In this document: piece by piece, positions 1 to 11,437 of the stretch
Position numbering within the stretch: position 1 is the first letter of the stretch
Layout: each line of letters starts with the position of its first letter
Source: Plazaster borealis
Lineage: Eukaryota; Echinodermata; Asteroidea; Forcipulatida; Labidiasteridae
DNA length: 64,000 nt
Direction: 5' to 3'
NCBI GenBank assembly: GCA_021014325.1
Contig: CM037470.1
Location: forward strand, 3,251,647 to 3,315,646
Made by a program: the position numbers and the translations under genes
The notes under the pieces: generated by a model
What the model was told of the DNA's origin: nothing
Database searches by the model: none
What the model saw: the letters and a program-made list of their open reading frames with translations, nothing else

Positions 1-218
1 TTGATTTCAAAACAACGCATCTCCCAGCGGGGATCGAATATGGTTAAAAACCCTCAACGCCGGCTTGTATTCATAAAGAACCATGCAGAAAGAGATTTGT
101 TTCACTTGAATAAAAAGAAGAAAGAAAAGAAATAAATCATCACGACGAGGACAGTGCTGTACAAAATGCTCATCGAGCGATGCGCTCATGCTTATACCGT
201 TTTTAATTTAATTTTAAT

Positions 219-530
219 TTAATTTTTGTTATACAAGTACGCCCCAAGCAAGGCTAAAAGCCACTCTTGGTAAGGGGCTACAAATTGAAAAATATAAAAG
301 ATGAAAATAACCCAGGGGAGCTGAAGGTAGGAATTGATATTCCTCTTAAAACAGTCTGTAGACTTAAGATGGAGGGAAACGTGCACCAGGGAGTTCCAAA
401 CAGATGCAGTACGTGGAATAAAGCTGTTGGAATGGCTCTTTGTTCTACATCTCAGCAAAGCAAGAGTGTATGGGTGAGAAGAAGCAAAAGGCCTGCTTTG
501 ACTCAAACATGTGCTGATCATTGACAACAA
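219..530 (-). pseudogene. LINE reverse transcriptase C-terminal fragment
   Basis: The minus strand is open for about 100 codons. Around residues 30-70 it has the tail typical of CR1/Jockey-type non-LTR retrotransposon reverse transcriptases: an SFIPRTASVWNSL block followed by a spaced Lys/Arg-rich helix (STDCFKRNINSYLQ). That block is the thumb/C-terminal end of the ORF2 protein in these families. Only the 3' end is present, with no catalytic FADD region, so this is a 5'-truncated dead insertion. A shorter relative of the same 3' end lies at about 15755-15905. Family placement is by motif only. Confidence 0.6.
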
Positions 531-625
531 AGAAGCTTATACTTTTGAGTCTAATCCAATTCAAAATCAACCATGTTTATTGCCTTTTACGACACAGTAA
601 ATTAGTTCAGTCATTATTACCAATA

Positions 626-1001
626 TTAGGGGGTCTGTATACGTCTGATAAATTTGATGGCTGGCAGTACAAACTTACTCGGTAAGAAGTACAGCAGCTT
701 TGGATAGTATAATGCATTTTGAGAAACTTTTCACTTCGAAGTACTGCGGTTGTGGAAAAAGATATCAGTGTTTATCCCTGAATCTGAGAAGTGTTACTGA
801 AGCAACGTTTCTCAGATAGTGTATTCCGATTGCAGATTATTCTTCCTGCGTGGACATAACCGTTCCAGATTTTCGGCAATATCTCCAAAACGCTACCACC
901 TTTTGAAATGAAATTTTCACAGGTTAGTTTTATGGTATATATCTACAACTGTATAGGATTGAAACAAACAGTGGGCTCCAATTACCAAACAATCCCTTTA
1001 A
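626..1001. mobile_element. TTAA-type MITE, family 2
   Basis: This ~375 bp non-coding element has the same body as the copies at 7793-8179, 11438-11808 and 13438-13831. Shared internal landmarks are GTAAGAAGTACAGC near one end and CAGTGGGCTCCAATTACC near the other. Its ends resemble AGGGTCTG... and ...CAATCCCT beside TTAG/TTAA. No ORF of significance is present. Confidence 0.7.
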
Positions 1002-1710
1002 TTGCTAAGCAATGTGTGATGTCACAACATACAAATTACTATGGCGACATGAGACAATCCAACTTATTGGATGAATCCTTGAAGTTTGTGAATTCCAGCG
1101 CTGCTGAACGTGTCATTTACCTCTAAATAAATAACATGAAAATAAAATAACACACAAAAATTGTAACAGCATAAAAACTACATTGTGCATTATTTCATAT
1201 TGAAATACTTCAGCCCGTTTGCGACAAAAAACCTCCTCAGTTATAAAGATAAGCACCTCATTGGGATTATGAAACTGCCCCTTCGTAATTAATAGGTCCA
1301 CTAATTGTATGCAACCATGCGGACGGCCTGCAAGTACAAATCAAATTAATGATCAACCAGCCGTTTCAAGATTCACAGAATTGCTTCGTGAAGATTAACA
1401 TTTCTACTTGTGTCGGCTGGAGCCACACGTTATCGAAACAACTCATGATTCGATTCTTGAAGGCTTGATTATTGAATTTTCTACGTCAATACCTTTCTTA
1501 CAACGGCCTTTGTACACATTTGACGATGGACTAGCCTATTTGCTGCATGTATAGATTGTCCCACGATGAGAGACAGAGTAATTGCATTTTACATGGTGGT
1601 GGGGGTTTATCGACCGCCATTCAACTCGCTGAAGCCAAATATACTCCTATACTTGATGGCCTTACGAAGCAAGCAAGTGTGTGAATGACAACTACAACAG
1701 CGGCATAACC
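1002..1710. other. Intergenic stretch with a MITE fragment
   Basis: 1001-1110 resembles part of the stem-loop MITE seen at 60966-61109 (shared GTGATGTCACAA and CAAATTACTATGG). The rest is AT-rich with no gene or structured repeat that I can see. Confidence 0.4.
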
Positions 1711-2075
1711 TTAAAGGAACATTACAGAATTGGTTTTTGCTCATAAAACAGTGTAAGCACTTTATATAATCCACCATATACATAAACTGACAAACCTGTA
1801 GAAGTTTGAGATCGATCGGCCATCTGGATCACGAGAAAATAGTGAAAAACCGATTACACATTTGCATGTGTTATACAATGCATGAATAAAACGCTCATGA
1901 GCGATAAACTCCAATCGGAAATTAGTTTTATTAATTTCTCATCAAATATGGCATTTCAGACAGAAATATTTCTAGGGATGTTTTCTACTATCATCATCAT
2001 TAGACCGTGTAAGTTTTATGTAAATCTGTGATCATAAAGAAAATTTTAATTACCAGTTCTGTAACGTTCCTTTAA
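1711..2075. mobile_element. TTAA-type MITE, family 4
   Basis: The element is bounded by TTAA on both sides. It has imperfect terminal inverted repeats: AGGAACATTACAGAATTGG at the left and its counterpart CCAGTTCTGTAACGTTCCT at the right. It is non-coding. The right TTAA (2072-2075) is shared with the next MITE. The 4-bp TTAA target is the signature of piggyBac-type transposases; assigning it to that superfamily is an inference. Confidence 0.75.
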
Positions 2076-2748
2076 AGGGTCTGTTTCCGTTTGGTATAGT
2101 TGCTCTGAAAATTAATGGAAATAAAAACTTATTTGGTAAGAAGTACAGCAGCTTTGGATAGTGTAATGCATTTTGAGAAACTTTTCACTTCGAAAAAATG
2201 CGGTTATGAAAAAAGATATCACCTTTTTATCCCCCAAAAATTGTTTCAACTGCGTACGCAGCTCGCAGAGCCCAAGCCAGAGGGGAGCCCAAGCCGAGGT
2301 TTGAGAAAGGACTTTTCGGCGTTCCGGCCGCGTATTTTTTTTTTTTTTTACACAGCAGCAAGGGGTTTCACTGTAAATTCCGTCTTGAGATAGGAGACTA
2401 CGTCTAACCCTAAACCCTAACCCTAACCCTAACCCTAAACCTAACCCTTAAGGCATAAATGTTTGTAGTCTCATCTCAAGACAGGAATTGGCAGTATTAC
2501 AGTACAAAACCCCTCGCTGCGGTGTATAGCCACTGTGCGTAGTTGATGCCTGAGAAAGGCTTCAGGCCTGAAGTCTTTCTCAGATTCAAATTTTTAGTGA
2601 GAAATTACCTCTTTCTCAAAAACTACGTTACTTCAGAGGGAGTCGTTTCTACTATCAACAGCTCTCCGTTGCTCGTTACCAAGTAAGTTTTTATGCTAAT
2701 ATATATTTTGAGTAATTATCAAACGTGTCCATTGCCTTTAAAAGAAAC
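2072..2748. mobile_element. Chimeric MITE: family-2 left half, family-1 right half
   Basis: From 2072 to about 2235 the sequence matches the left part of family-2 MITEs (GTAAGAAGTACAGC, then a Cys/Phe-like AT-rich body). From about 2540 to 2748 it matches the right part of family-1 MITEs (GAGAAATTACCTCTTTCTC through TTTATGCTAATATATATTTT to ATTGCCTTTAA). A telomeric-repeat foldback separates the halves, so the region is a composite of at least three insertions or recombinations. Confidence 0.6.
2349..2527. repeat. Foldback element with telomeric repeats as its loop
   Basis: Left arm (2349-2402) and right arm (2464-2527) are imperfect reverse complements: GTCTTGAGATAGGAGACTAC pairs with GTAGTCTCATCTCAAGAC, and further out ACAGCAGCAAGGGGTTT pairs with AAACCCCTCGCTGC. 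The loop at 2404-2449 holds about seven CCCTAA-type units. No ORF is present. Confidence 0.75.
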
Positions 2749-3691
2749 CCCTATAAGTGCATGCGTGCAATAAAAACGGCAAACAAGATGACGTGGGCGT
2801 TCTCTTAACAATTTTCATAATTGTATTTTTTTTTTAAGGGGAAAGGGACATATTTGGATAAGGGAACCAGACAGGATGATCGATTGTCTCATCAGCAGAA
2901 AGCTTAAAACCCTGCAGTGCAGCATCATAATCTATGACCTTTGTTACTTGGTGGTACTTTTATTTTAAGTACCCCTGGATATATGATCTTCCTGTCAAGG
3001 GAACGATCGGCAACATGCAATATGTTTGTTTTATTGAACCCAATGCCTTCTCAAATGGTCTATACAGCTGGATAGTGGTCCCCTAGACCCCAGAAAAAAA
3101 AATTCAAGCCATTTTTGTTTGTTGTTTTTTATAGGACAATACAATACATGTATATGTGCAGTGCAGTGTGGTGTAACCCTGACCTTTTGTTACTTGGTGT
3201 TTTTTTTTTTTTAACCCTGGATAACAACATGCATGTTTGTTTTACAATAATTAATCGACGAGTCAGTGTGTCCTAAAAATAGACTTCACCAAGTTGTTTG
3301 GCTTGGTTTAATCGGGAATTTGTAGATTTTGAGATTTTTTTTTTTTTAAAAAAATGAGTAAACAAACAACTTTTTGTATACGAACGGACTCTCAAAAAGT
3401 TGCCACACTGGTGCTGTTGTCACACAGGCAACAGGGACGGGCAACAAACCACAACCACACTGGACTGCATGCATCACAAAGAGACATTCTTCTTAGTTGT
3501 GACTTTCTATCCCCACGAAAATAATGAGAAAACTGAAATGCGAATGCATTTTCTGATTGGAGATTGCCTGGAAGTGGTTGCCTGTAATATAGAGAGACTT
3601 CGCAAGGCTACGGATACATAACCGGATACATATACGGATACGTCAACACTTTGTGTGTTCATCTCGTGACGCGTAAACGTGACTTCCGCGT
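2749..3691. other. Intergenic, T-rich, no gene seen
   Basis: AT-rich sequence with several T homopolymer runs (near 2830, 3200 and 3340). A loosely duplicated segment is present (GACCTTTGTTACTTGGTG near 2936 and a near-identical string at 3181). No coding or structured feature is supported. Confidence 0.5.
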
Positions 3692-4071
3692 TTAAAGGCA
3701 CTGAACACGTTTGGTAATTGTCAAAGACCAGTGTTCTCACTTGGTGGGATTCCAACATATGCATAAAACAACAAGTCTGTGAAAATTTGGGCTCAATTGG
3801 TCATCGAAGTTGCAAGAAAATGATGAAAGAAAAAACACCCTTGTTGTACAAATTTGTGTGCTTTCAGATAGGAATAAAAGGCTTCTTGGAAGAAGTTTTT
3901 TATTATTTTGGTGAGAAATTACCTCTTTCTCAAAAACTACGTTACGTCTTCAGAGGGAGTCGTTTCTCACAATTGTGTATACTATCAACAGCTCTCTGTT
4001 GCTCGTTACCAAGTCAGTTTTTATGCTAATATATATTTTGAGTAATTACCAAACGTGTACAGTGCCTTTAA
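3692..4071. mobile_element. TTAA-type MITE, family 1 (full length)
   Basis: This full ~376 bp element has TTAA at both edges. Its terminal inverted repeats begin AGGCACTGAACACGTTTGG and end CCAAACGTGTACAGTGCCT. An internal short palindrome around the CTTCTTG...GAAG segment is diagnostic of the family. It is non-coding. Other copies in this window are at 6823, 9858, 10275, 13828, 49750 and 60955. Confidence 0.85.
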
Positions 4072-5382
4072 CAACAGATGCGGGAGCTCATACACGAACG
4101 TTACAAAACGGATACCGTTTTCGCTGATTTTAGTTGTATTTTTGCCCCCAGATTCAAACCATTTTTCCCGGTATTGATTTTAAATGTGTCATTCATGATA
4201 TTAGATACAAATGTGTTAATCATTTGTAAGCAAAAGAATGGGGAAAATGCAGTATAAACAGGGTCCCCTTTTTGCCATGCTTGCTGGAAACTTTCTTTAC
4301 ACACGTATTAACGTGTGGGTCCGAAAAAACGAACAGTTAAACAAAATAATATTCATTCAAATTCTCCAATGTAACAAGAACACACACAAAATGTTTTTAG
4401 ATTTGTTTTGCTCACTAACCCTATGCCAGAGTGTGTCTGTACTTTGGCCTAGACCTGACGCATAACTCTATGATTGCGAAACAAAATCTGACGCGCATCC
4501 AACGTGAACGGATACGGTTATCGTATCATTCTGTATCCGTACGCTTGCGATTGCCTCGTGTGACATGGGCTTTTGACAGAGAGGAATTAAGTTATGGGTG
4601 AATGTGTTGGTGGTTTTAAGGATGAGTAAATACGCGATGTATAATTAGAAGCATGTACTATTGATCCAATCAACACCTGCCTCAATTAGTGTGCGAGGTC
4701 TCTCCTTGTTGCGTGGTTAAATGTAGGGTCATCGTTTGGTTTTTGTCAACGTAATGCTGATTTTAATTATCGAGACAGATACAATAAAAGTCATTTGTGA
4801 ACGTTTCAGCTGAATACAGCGTCTATACTTGTCACTGTCAGGGTATTTTCATTAAGAACGTCGAATCCATCAAAATGAATTGTGATATTTCTTGTTGTCA
4901 GTTTTTAATATAAAACCTGATGTAGTTAATGTTTGTATTTAATGCTAAATTTGCCCGCAGGATACTTATTTCCGCTGTGGCAGTTCTCTGAGTAAAAAAC
5001 AACAACAAAAAACCCGGGGACAGTCGTTACCATGGACGAAACAGTAAGCTAGGAAAGACTTCAACAACATGCAGGCAAATACAAGGACGGGACTATAAAA
5101 GCAATTTAAAGCACAAGAGGTAAGCCCAGATTAAGAAACAGACAATTTAAGGGCATAAATGAATATATATCATATAAAGAGTAAAAATACGAAAAATATA
5201 ATGGATAAAAACAAGAAGGTTGTATCAAAAACTGATTTACAAGACGGAAAATTACTGCCCCCCCCCGAGTCTTCAAGCAGCAATCCTTACACATTGGGTT
5301 TGCCTCTCCGACTGCTTTGAAACTTGCCAATTAACTCCCCGTGTAAAATTTCAAATAATAAGTCCAACTTTACTGCAATGTC
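4072..5382. other. Intergenic with one dispersed repeat
   Basis: A ~200 bp repeat at about 4725-4930 (TTTGGTTTTTGTCAACGTAA, ATACAATAAAAGTCA) recurs at about 44122-44330 in the first coding intron of the WD40 gene. The rest is AT-rich sequence without a recognisable gene. Confidence 0.45.
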
Positions 5383-6110
5383 TAATATAGAAATAACAAA
5401 GTAGACATTCGCTGTAACAAACCTATGTGAATGTCTAATGTCCAATATCGAAATAACAAAGTAGACATTCGCTGTAATAAACCTTTGTGAATGACCAATG
5501 TCCAATATCGAAACAACAATGTAGACATTCGCTGCACAAACCTATGTGAATGTCCAATGTCCAATATCGAAATAACAAAATTCGCTGTTACAAAACTATG
5601 TGAATGCCCAATGTCCAATATCGAGATAACAAAGTAGACATTCGCTGTAGCAAACCTTTGTGAATGTTCAATGTCCAATATCGAAATAACAAAGTAGACA
5701 TTCGCTGTAACAAACTTTTGTGAACGTCAAATGTCAAATATCGAAATAACAAAGTAGAAATTCGCTGTAACAAACCTTTGTGAATATCCAATGTCCAATA
5801 TCGAAATAACAAAGTAGATATTCGCTGTAACAAACTTTTGTGAATGTCAAATGTCAAATATCGAAATAACAAAGTAGACATTCGCTGTAACAAACCTTTG
5901 TGAATATCCAATGTCCAATATCGAAATAACAAAGTAGACATTCGCTGTAACAAACCTTTGTGAATGTCCAATGTCCAATATCGAAATAACAAAGTAGAAA
6001 TTCGCTGTTACAAACCTTTGTGAATGTGCAATGTCCAATATAGACATAGCAAAGTAGATATTCGCTGTTACAAAACTATGTGAATGTCCAATGTCCAATA
6101 TCGAACTAAC
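5383..6110. repeat. 60-bp minisatellite, about 12 copies
   Basis: This tandem array has a period close to 60 bp. Each unit carries AAATAACAAAGTAGACATTC, GCTGTAACAAACCTTTGTGA and ATGTCCAATGTCCAATATCG. Units differ by a few substitutions; one near 5575 has a short deletion and the last is degenerate. Because the period is a multiple of three, long open frames appear on the minus strand, but these are artefacts of the repeat. Each unit contains a small palindrome (ACAAACCTTTGT inside ATTC...GAAT). Confidence 0.95.
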
Positions 6111-6822
6111 TTTACTGTAATTGTATGTTTTACCTTTTGTTGCACACCGTTTACGTCCAGATGAATGCAGGCAGTGTTGTCCTTCTCTCGTGACGCAGCC
6201 CCGTTCCCCATTTTTGTTCTTGTATAAATCAATCACTTGTTGGACGTTAAACCACGAAGACACGTGAAAAGAAAATAACATCAACTTGTGAATAATGATC
6301 AAACGCTGATGAAAAGCTATATTATAGTCTACTTTAAAAACAACAACACTGTTTTGAGCAAACAGAGTCGAGTGAAATAGATTGCTAGCGCGAGTAGAGA
6401 GCACTTCGACAACACTTGATGCGCTGGCGATGCTCTCTCTATTGCCGTTTCGCTGTTTCTAAACGTCTCAAGACTTAAGCGTTCAACTAAAAGGGCAGCA
6501 TCTCTTACAAGCCATTGTTGCCATAGCAACCCAGAAACTTGCATATAGATGCTCCGGTTTATTAAGTGTTTGTTTGTATCTGCGCACGGAGTTAGGTGTT
6601 TTTTGGGGGTCAAATGCGAGTTCTGAGAATTGTCATGGCAACTAATCAGATATCTTGTCATGTGACTTGTTTGCCCCGTGGAGGAAAGAAAATGAAGTGC
6701 GACAGAGCTGCGATGCGTACACGGTATAGATAAACTGAATTGAAATCGCCATGGCAGGCTGCAAAACAATACGGTTTGCTAATTGGGAGATGTCCGTGTG
6801 TTTTGTAATAAATCATGTGTAT
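6111..6822. other. Unique intergenic DNA
   Basis: No repeat is recognised. A 146-codon open frame exists on the minus strand at 6329-6769, but it lacks domain-like sequence and splice or start support, so I do not call it a gene. Confidence 0.4.
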
Positions 6823-7198
6823 TTAAAGGTATCATACACGTTTGGTAATGACTCAAAACAAATATTAGCATAAAAACTTACTTGGCAACAAGCAACGGAG
6901 AGCTGTTGATATATAAAACATTGTAGGAAACGACTACCTCTGGAGTAACGTAGTTTTTGAGAAAGAGGTAATTTCTCACTAAAATAGAAAAAACTTCTTG
7001 CAAGAAGTTTTTATTCCTATCTGAAAGCACACAAATTTGTACAACAAGGGTGTTTTTTCTTTCATTATTTTCTTGCAACTTCGATGACCAATTGAGCCCA
7101 AATTTTGTTATTAGTATTGTTATTTTATGCATATGTTGGGATACACCAAGTGAAAACACTGGTCTTTGACAATTTCCAAACGTGTTCAGTGCTTTTAA
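6823..7198. mobile_element. TTAA-type MITE, family 1 (inverted copy)
   Basis: Full element in the orientation opposite to the copy at 3692. TTAA edges, terminal AGGTATCATACACGTTTGG and a closing CAAACGTGTTCAGTGCTT are visible. It is non-coding. Confidence 0.85.
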
Positions 7199-7792
7199 TT
7201 TTCTCCAGTCGTAAACTGATAGACATCTTGATGTGGTGATAGCGGTTTCTCGCCCATTGAAACTAAACCGAACTTGGAAAGGAAATAGTTTGGTTTATTT
7301 TTTGAAACGACGACAGTCGATTATTCGAAACCTTTGTTGCTAATTGAAAACACGACAAATTACATCAACATAAGTGTGATAAATAAACTAAAGAAATCAT
7401 GAAATAAACAAATAGAATAAACATAACATGTACAGTTGCATACAACACTAACAAACCTTTTTTATATGGCGCTCTAATAAAATAAGGGTACGCAAGGAGC
7501 CCTCGGATATCAATTCAATTCACATTAATTTCCATACCGTCAAAAACACAGCAGCATTACAGAATGCATTTACAATGTAATGGCGAACAGAGTACTTTAA
7601 TGTTTATACAGTCAAAGAAAATGAACAGTATGGAGGCCGATTTGATAAGCCGAGGCTTGTAGTAATCAGCCTGTGGGCAGACAGAGACAAGACAAACGGA
7701 CAAACAGAGGACGTACGAATAGGAACGAATAACAACAAAACAAAAATCAGTACATTACAGTTTTACAAAAACTTAAATAAATTAAATTATGG
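7199..7792. other. AT-rich intergenic, no gene seen
   Basis: AT-rich sequence with no convincing ORF, repeat or motif. Confidence 0.5.
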
Positions 7793-8179
7793 TTAAAGGG
7801 TCTGATACGTTTTTGTTATGACTCTGGAAAGTAATGGTAATATTGGTAAGAAGTACAGCCGCTTTGGATAGTACAATGCATTTTGAGAAACTGTTCACTT
7901 CGAAGTACTGCGGTGATGGAAAAAGATATCACTTTTTATCCCCACAAATTTGAATCTGAGAAGCGTTACTGCAGTAACATTTCTCAGATTGTGTATTCCA
8001 ATTGGAGATTATTCTTCCAGCTTGGACAAACCGCTCCAGATTTTCGGAAATATCTCAAAAACACTACCACCTTTTGAAATGAAATTTTCACAGGTTAGTT
8101 TTATGGTATATATCTACAACTGTATAGGATTGAAACAAACAGTGGGCTCCAATTACCAAACGTATACAATCCCTTTTAA
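7793..8179. mobile_element. TTAA-type MITE, family 2 (full length)
   Basis: Best-preserved copy of family 2. TTAA edges surround AGGGTCTGATACG at the left and CGTATACAATCCCTTTT at the right, which are imperfect inverted repeats. The centre contains a hairpin-like stretch around TCTGAGAAGCGTTACTGCAG. It is non-coding. Confidence 0.8.
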
Positions 8180-8225
8180 GCACCCAAGTGTGTAATCGGG
8201 GACCTCCTGTTGTCCTCTTTTTTTT

Positions 8226-8365
8226 TTCTTTTTTTCTTTCATTATTTTCTTGCAACTTCGATGACCAATTGAGCCCAAATTTTCACAGGTTTGTCATTTT
8301 AAGCATAATGTTGGGATGCTTCAAGTGAGGATACTGGTCTTTGACAATTACCAAACGGATACACG
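8226..8365. mobile_element. Family-1 MITE half fragment
   Basis: Matches the right half of inverted family-1 copies, from TTTCATTATTTTCTTGCAAC to GACAATTACCAAACG. The left half and one edge are missing. Confidence 0.65.
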
Positions 8366-8639
8366 ATCACGTTTGTTTGTTCCCCATGGCAACCCATGGA
8401 TTTCCGTTGACTACTCATTAGTTGAAAATGAAATTTGACAATATCAGAAAAGAAGACCTGAAGCTTAATCAGACGTTTTTACGTCATTAGCTCCACAGGA
8501 GAAGACAACAAAGATATCATCGTCCTTGCCCTCCTCCCAATCATAGAGATTATAAACAATACATTGCGTTGCCATAATGTGGCCCGTTATGAAACGTGCT
8601 TGAGTTTTTCTAAGAGAGGTTTGCGGTAACACCATGTGA

Positions 8640-9080
8640 AAATATCTCTTTTGAGTAGTGTTGGTTCTGAAAAGAACCGGTGGTTAACGACTCAACGTTT
8701 CGATCAGTATGCTCTGATCGTCTTCAGGAGAATGCTGGACTCTGTTGCTGGATGCTGCTTAAGTACTTGAGCTTGGTGTTGCGCGAAGGCGGGAACTGGA
8801 TAAGCTGGGTTTAGTTCGGTGAAGCGTGTAGGCTAGAGTGGGACTAAACCTAAACTGAAACCCACAGGGAGTGGGCAGGGAGTGTGTGCTCACTGAACTG
8901 AATCCGTTGGTGACAAGCACAGGGAAGGAGAGGGAACCTAAAGGAGACTGAGGGTATAGATGACCCAAGTCTAAGGGGTGGGGGATGTGACCTTGGATAT
9001 AGGGGAGGAGTGGGAGCCAAATGTCACTGATGTGGAAGCCTATGTCTTGAGGAACCGTGTCGTGCTTGCATTTCGTTTAG
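8640..9080 (-). mobile_element. Penelope-like element 3' fragment with conserved stem-loop
   Basis: Read on the minus strand, 8660-8745 contains CTCCTGAAGACGATCAG, a six-base loop, CTGATCGAAACGTTGAG and then a second stem (GGTTCTTTTCAGAACC). The same structured motif occurs at about 20738 and 22738 on the plus strand. The CUGAAGA...GAAA arrangement recalls the hammerhead ribozyme region described in Penelope-like retroelements, although an extra C beside stem II makes it non-canonical. The remainder (8746-9080) is a degraded, frameshifted remnant. Class assignment is tentative. Confidence 0.45.
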
Positions 9081-9299
9081 AATGAATGGAACATTAATTG
9101 CTCATCATCGCAGCGTTTTCCTCGATCCTCAAAATTACTCAATTGATTCATCAATGGTGCATTTGGTGCTGGGTATGTGGCAACCCCCCCCCCCCTCATT
9201 ATTGTCTCTTCATTGTGTTCTGGGAATCTCAGGAATTCTTCAGCTAATTTTAAGTGTGCTTGTATATATGTGTGTGATGAGCTTACGGGAGTGTCCTTG

Positions 9300-9590
9300 T
9301 AGGGTCTTTTACACAATGGAACAATGGACCCCACAAGGGAATTGTTTATTCAACCTGGACCCCGCAAGAGAATTCTTTCGAAAAGGGAAAAATAGAACAA
9401 CAAAAGCATGACCCCACAAACCGGGTCCGTAAGGTAGTGTGTGTAAGGGCAAGCCAACTTACGGGGTACTTTTATCAATGGAACAATGCTACCGCGCAAG
9501 GTTTTCTTTGTTCTAGTGGTAGGCCTACCCCACAGAGAAATTCTTCAGAAAAGGAAATTATAAATAATAGAATAACACCGAAGTACCCAG
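9300..9590. repeat. Duplicated ~110 bp dispersed repeat
   Basis: Two degenerate copies (about 9310-9415 and 9475-9585) share CAATGGAACAATG, CCCCACA and TTCGAAAAGGGAA-like blocks. A third, inverted relative lies at about 62305-62420 in the 3' flank of the WD40 gene. Non-coding. Confidence 0.5.
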
Positions 9591-9857
9591 TAACTGCCAT
9601 TTTTTGTAAGGGTGTGTGAGAGAGCACACATAATGGAAACCGATGATTTTGCAAAATTTGATCCGGGTGTTTTGAAAGAGCGAGGACGTCCTCGCTTCAC
9701 TTTCGTGTTGTGTATGTTTTTGAACCAAATGGTTATTTTTAATTCAATTAAAATAAATAAATAAATACATGAATATAAATTAAAACAACGAAGACCAAAC
9801 AATGGAGAGAGCTAAGAAAACTCCCAGTTTTACTGGTAACATGCATCATATATACCT

Positions 9858-10244
9858 TTAGAGGCACTATACACGTTTGGTAATTACTATAAAAACAAAA
9901 TAGCATAAAAACTTACTTGGTAACGAGCGATGGAGAGCTGTTGATAATATACAAAATTGTGAGAAACGACTCCTTCTGAAGTTACGTAGTTTTTGTGAAA
10001 AAGGTAATTTCTCACTGAAATATTTGAATCTGAAAAAGACTTCTGGCCAGAAGTCTTTTTGAGGCATCTGAAAGCACACAAATTTGTGCAACAGGGTTGG
10101 GTTTTTTTCTTCATTATTTTCTTGCAACTTCGATGACCAATTCAGCCCAAATTTTCACAGGTTTGTTATTTTATGCATATGTTGGGATACACCAAGTGAT
10201 AATACTGGTCTTTGACAATTTCCAAACGTGTCCAGTGCCTTTAA
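9858..10244. mobile_element. TTAA-type MITE, family 1 (inverted copy)
   Basis: Complete copy starting AGGCACTATACACGTTTGG and ending CAAACGTGTCCAGTGCCT next to TTAA; the left edge has decayed to TTAG. It lies 30 bp from another full copy in the opposite orientation, forming an inverted pair. Confidence 0.85.
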
Positions 10245-10274
10245 ATTCAAAGGGCAAGGTTAAGTTTTTACGTT

Positions 10275-10609
10275 TTAAAGGCACTGAACACGTTTGGTAA
10301 CATGCATAAAATAACAAGCCTGTGAAAATTTGGGCTCAATTGGTCATCGAAGTTGCAAGAAAATGATGAAAGAAAAAACACCCTTGTTGTACAAATTTGT
10401 TTGTTTTCAGATAGGAATAAAAACTTCTTGCAAGAAGTTTTTATTATTTTAGTGAGAAATTACCTCTTTCTCAAAAAATACATTACTTCAGAGGGAGTCG
10501 TTTCCTACAATGTTTTATACTATCAACAGCTCTCCGTTGCTCGTTACAAAGTCAGTTTTTATGCTAATATATATTTTGAGTAATTACCAAACGTGTACAG
10601 TGCCTTTAA
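10275..10609. mobile_element. TTAA-type MITE, family 1 (internally deleted)
   Basis: TTAA edges and both terminal repeats are intact. About 40 bp after the left terminus (the GTCAAAGACCAG segment) is missing compared with the copy at 3692. Confidence 0.85.
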
Positions 10610-11437
10610 AAGGCGGCAATTCATAACGTGGTGTTAACGCAAGACACTTTGAAGCTATTTAATCAGATTAGCTTAAGTCAACTTGGCATATGGGGCATCC
10701 TTTGTGCGATACAATTACGCTAATCTTTCTGTGTTGACTGTAGAGTAAGAAGTGTGCGACTTTAAAGATAGAGAAAAACAAACTTCCTTCGGGTTGTTTT
10801 TTAAAGTTTTTTTAACGAAGTGCAAATTCAATTCCGGCCCCTAGTTTTTATTAATAAACGAGCTATGCAAACAACATGTGAAGTCGGTGATCAAATTCAT
10901 TGGTCACGTTTTCAGTGACACAGGTTGACGTTTAACCAGGATTTTCTGTACATTTTTATTTCATACTACCGGTAGCAATATGGACGATCCGCCAATTACA
11001 AGAAATGGTTACATACAACAAATTTATATAGCCTATATATATATATATATGTATGTATGTAATTAACCAATAAAATAAAAACATCTTCGGAAATACAAAA
11101 AATCAAAAAATCAACAATTACAAATTAAACAAAACACAAGGGGAAAAGAAACAAGAAAGCATGCACAAATATTTAAAATATTATAAATATATTTAAAAAA
11201 CATCCTTTAAATTATAAAATATAAAATACAAAATATTGACAATAAATTAAAATATTATTAAGAAAAAAAACCTTTAAAATAAAATAAATAAATAAAATAA
11301 AATAAAATTAAAATAAAATAATCAAGGAAATAATTATATAGCTATTTTTTTGTTATTAATTAGTCTATTTAATATCAATACATAGTTGTCATACAATAGT
11401 AATTGGTTATTTAGAATACAGAAAATCACGTATAGCA
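10610..11437. other. AT-rich and A-rich intergenic DNA
   Basis: Contains a TA dinucleotide run near 11036-11052 followed by about 300 bp of A-rich simple sequence (11085-11340, AAAATAAAATAA-like). No gene is supported. Confidence 0.6.

Noticed and set aside
5383..6110. CRISPR-like regular repeats
   Set aside because: The whole 60-bp unit repeats with point changes; there are no unique spacers, and the DNA is eukaryotic.
5382..6404. Overlapping minus-strand ORFs encoding repetitive ISILDIGHS-like peptides
   Set aside because: They are translations of a 60-bp minisatellite, open in more than one frame; no splice sites, start context or protein features support coding.
6329..6769. 146-codon minus-strand ORF
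   Set aside because: Ser/Leu-rich with no recognisable motif, no exon partners and no codon pattern to separate it from chance.
9082..9411. 109-codon plus-strand ORF
   Set aside because: Runs into a dispersed repeat and a C homopolymer; no motif, and the opposite strand is also open.
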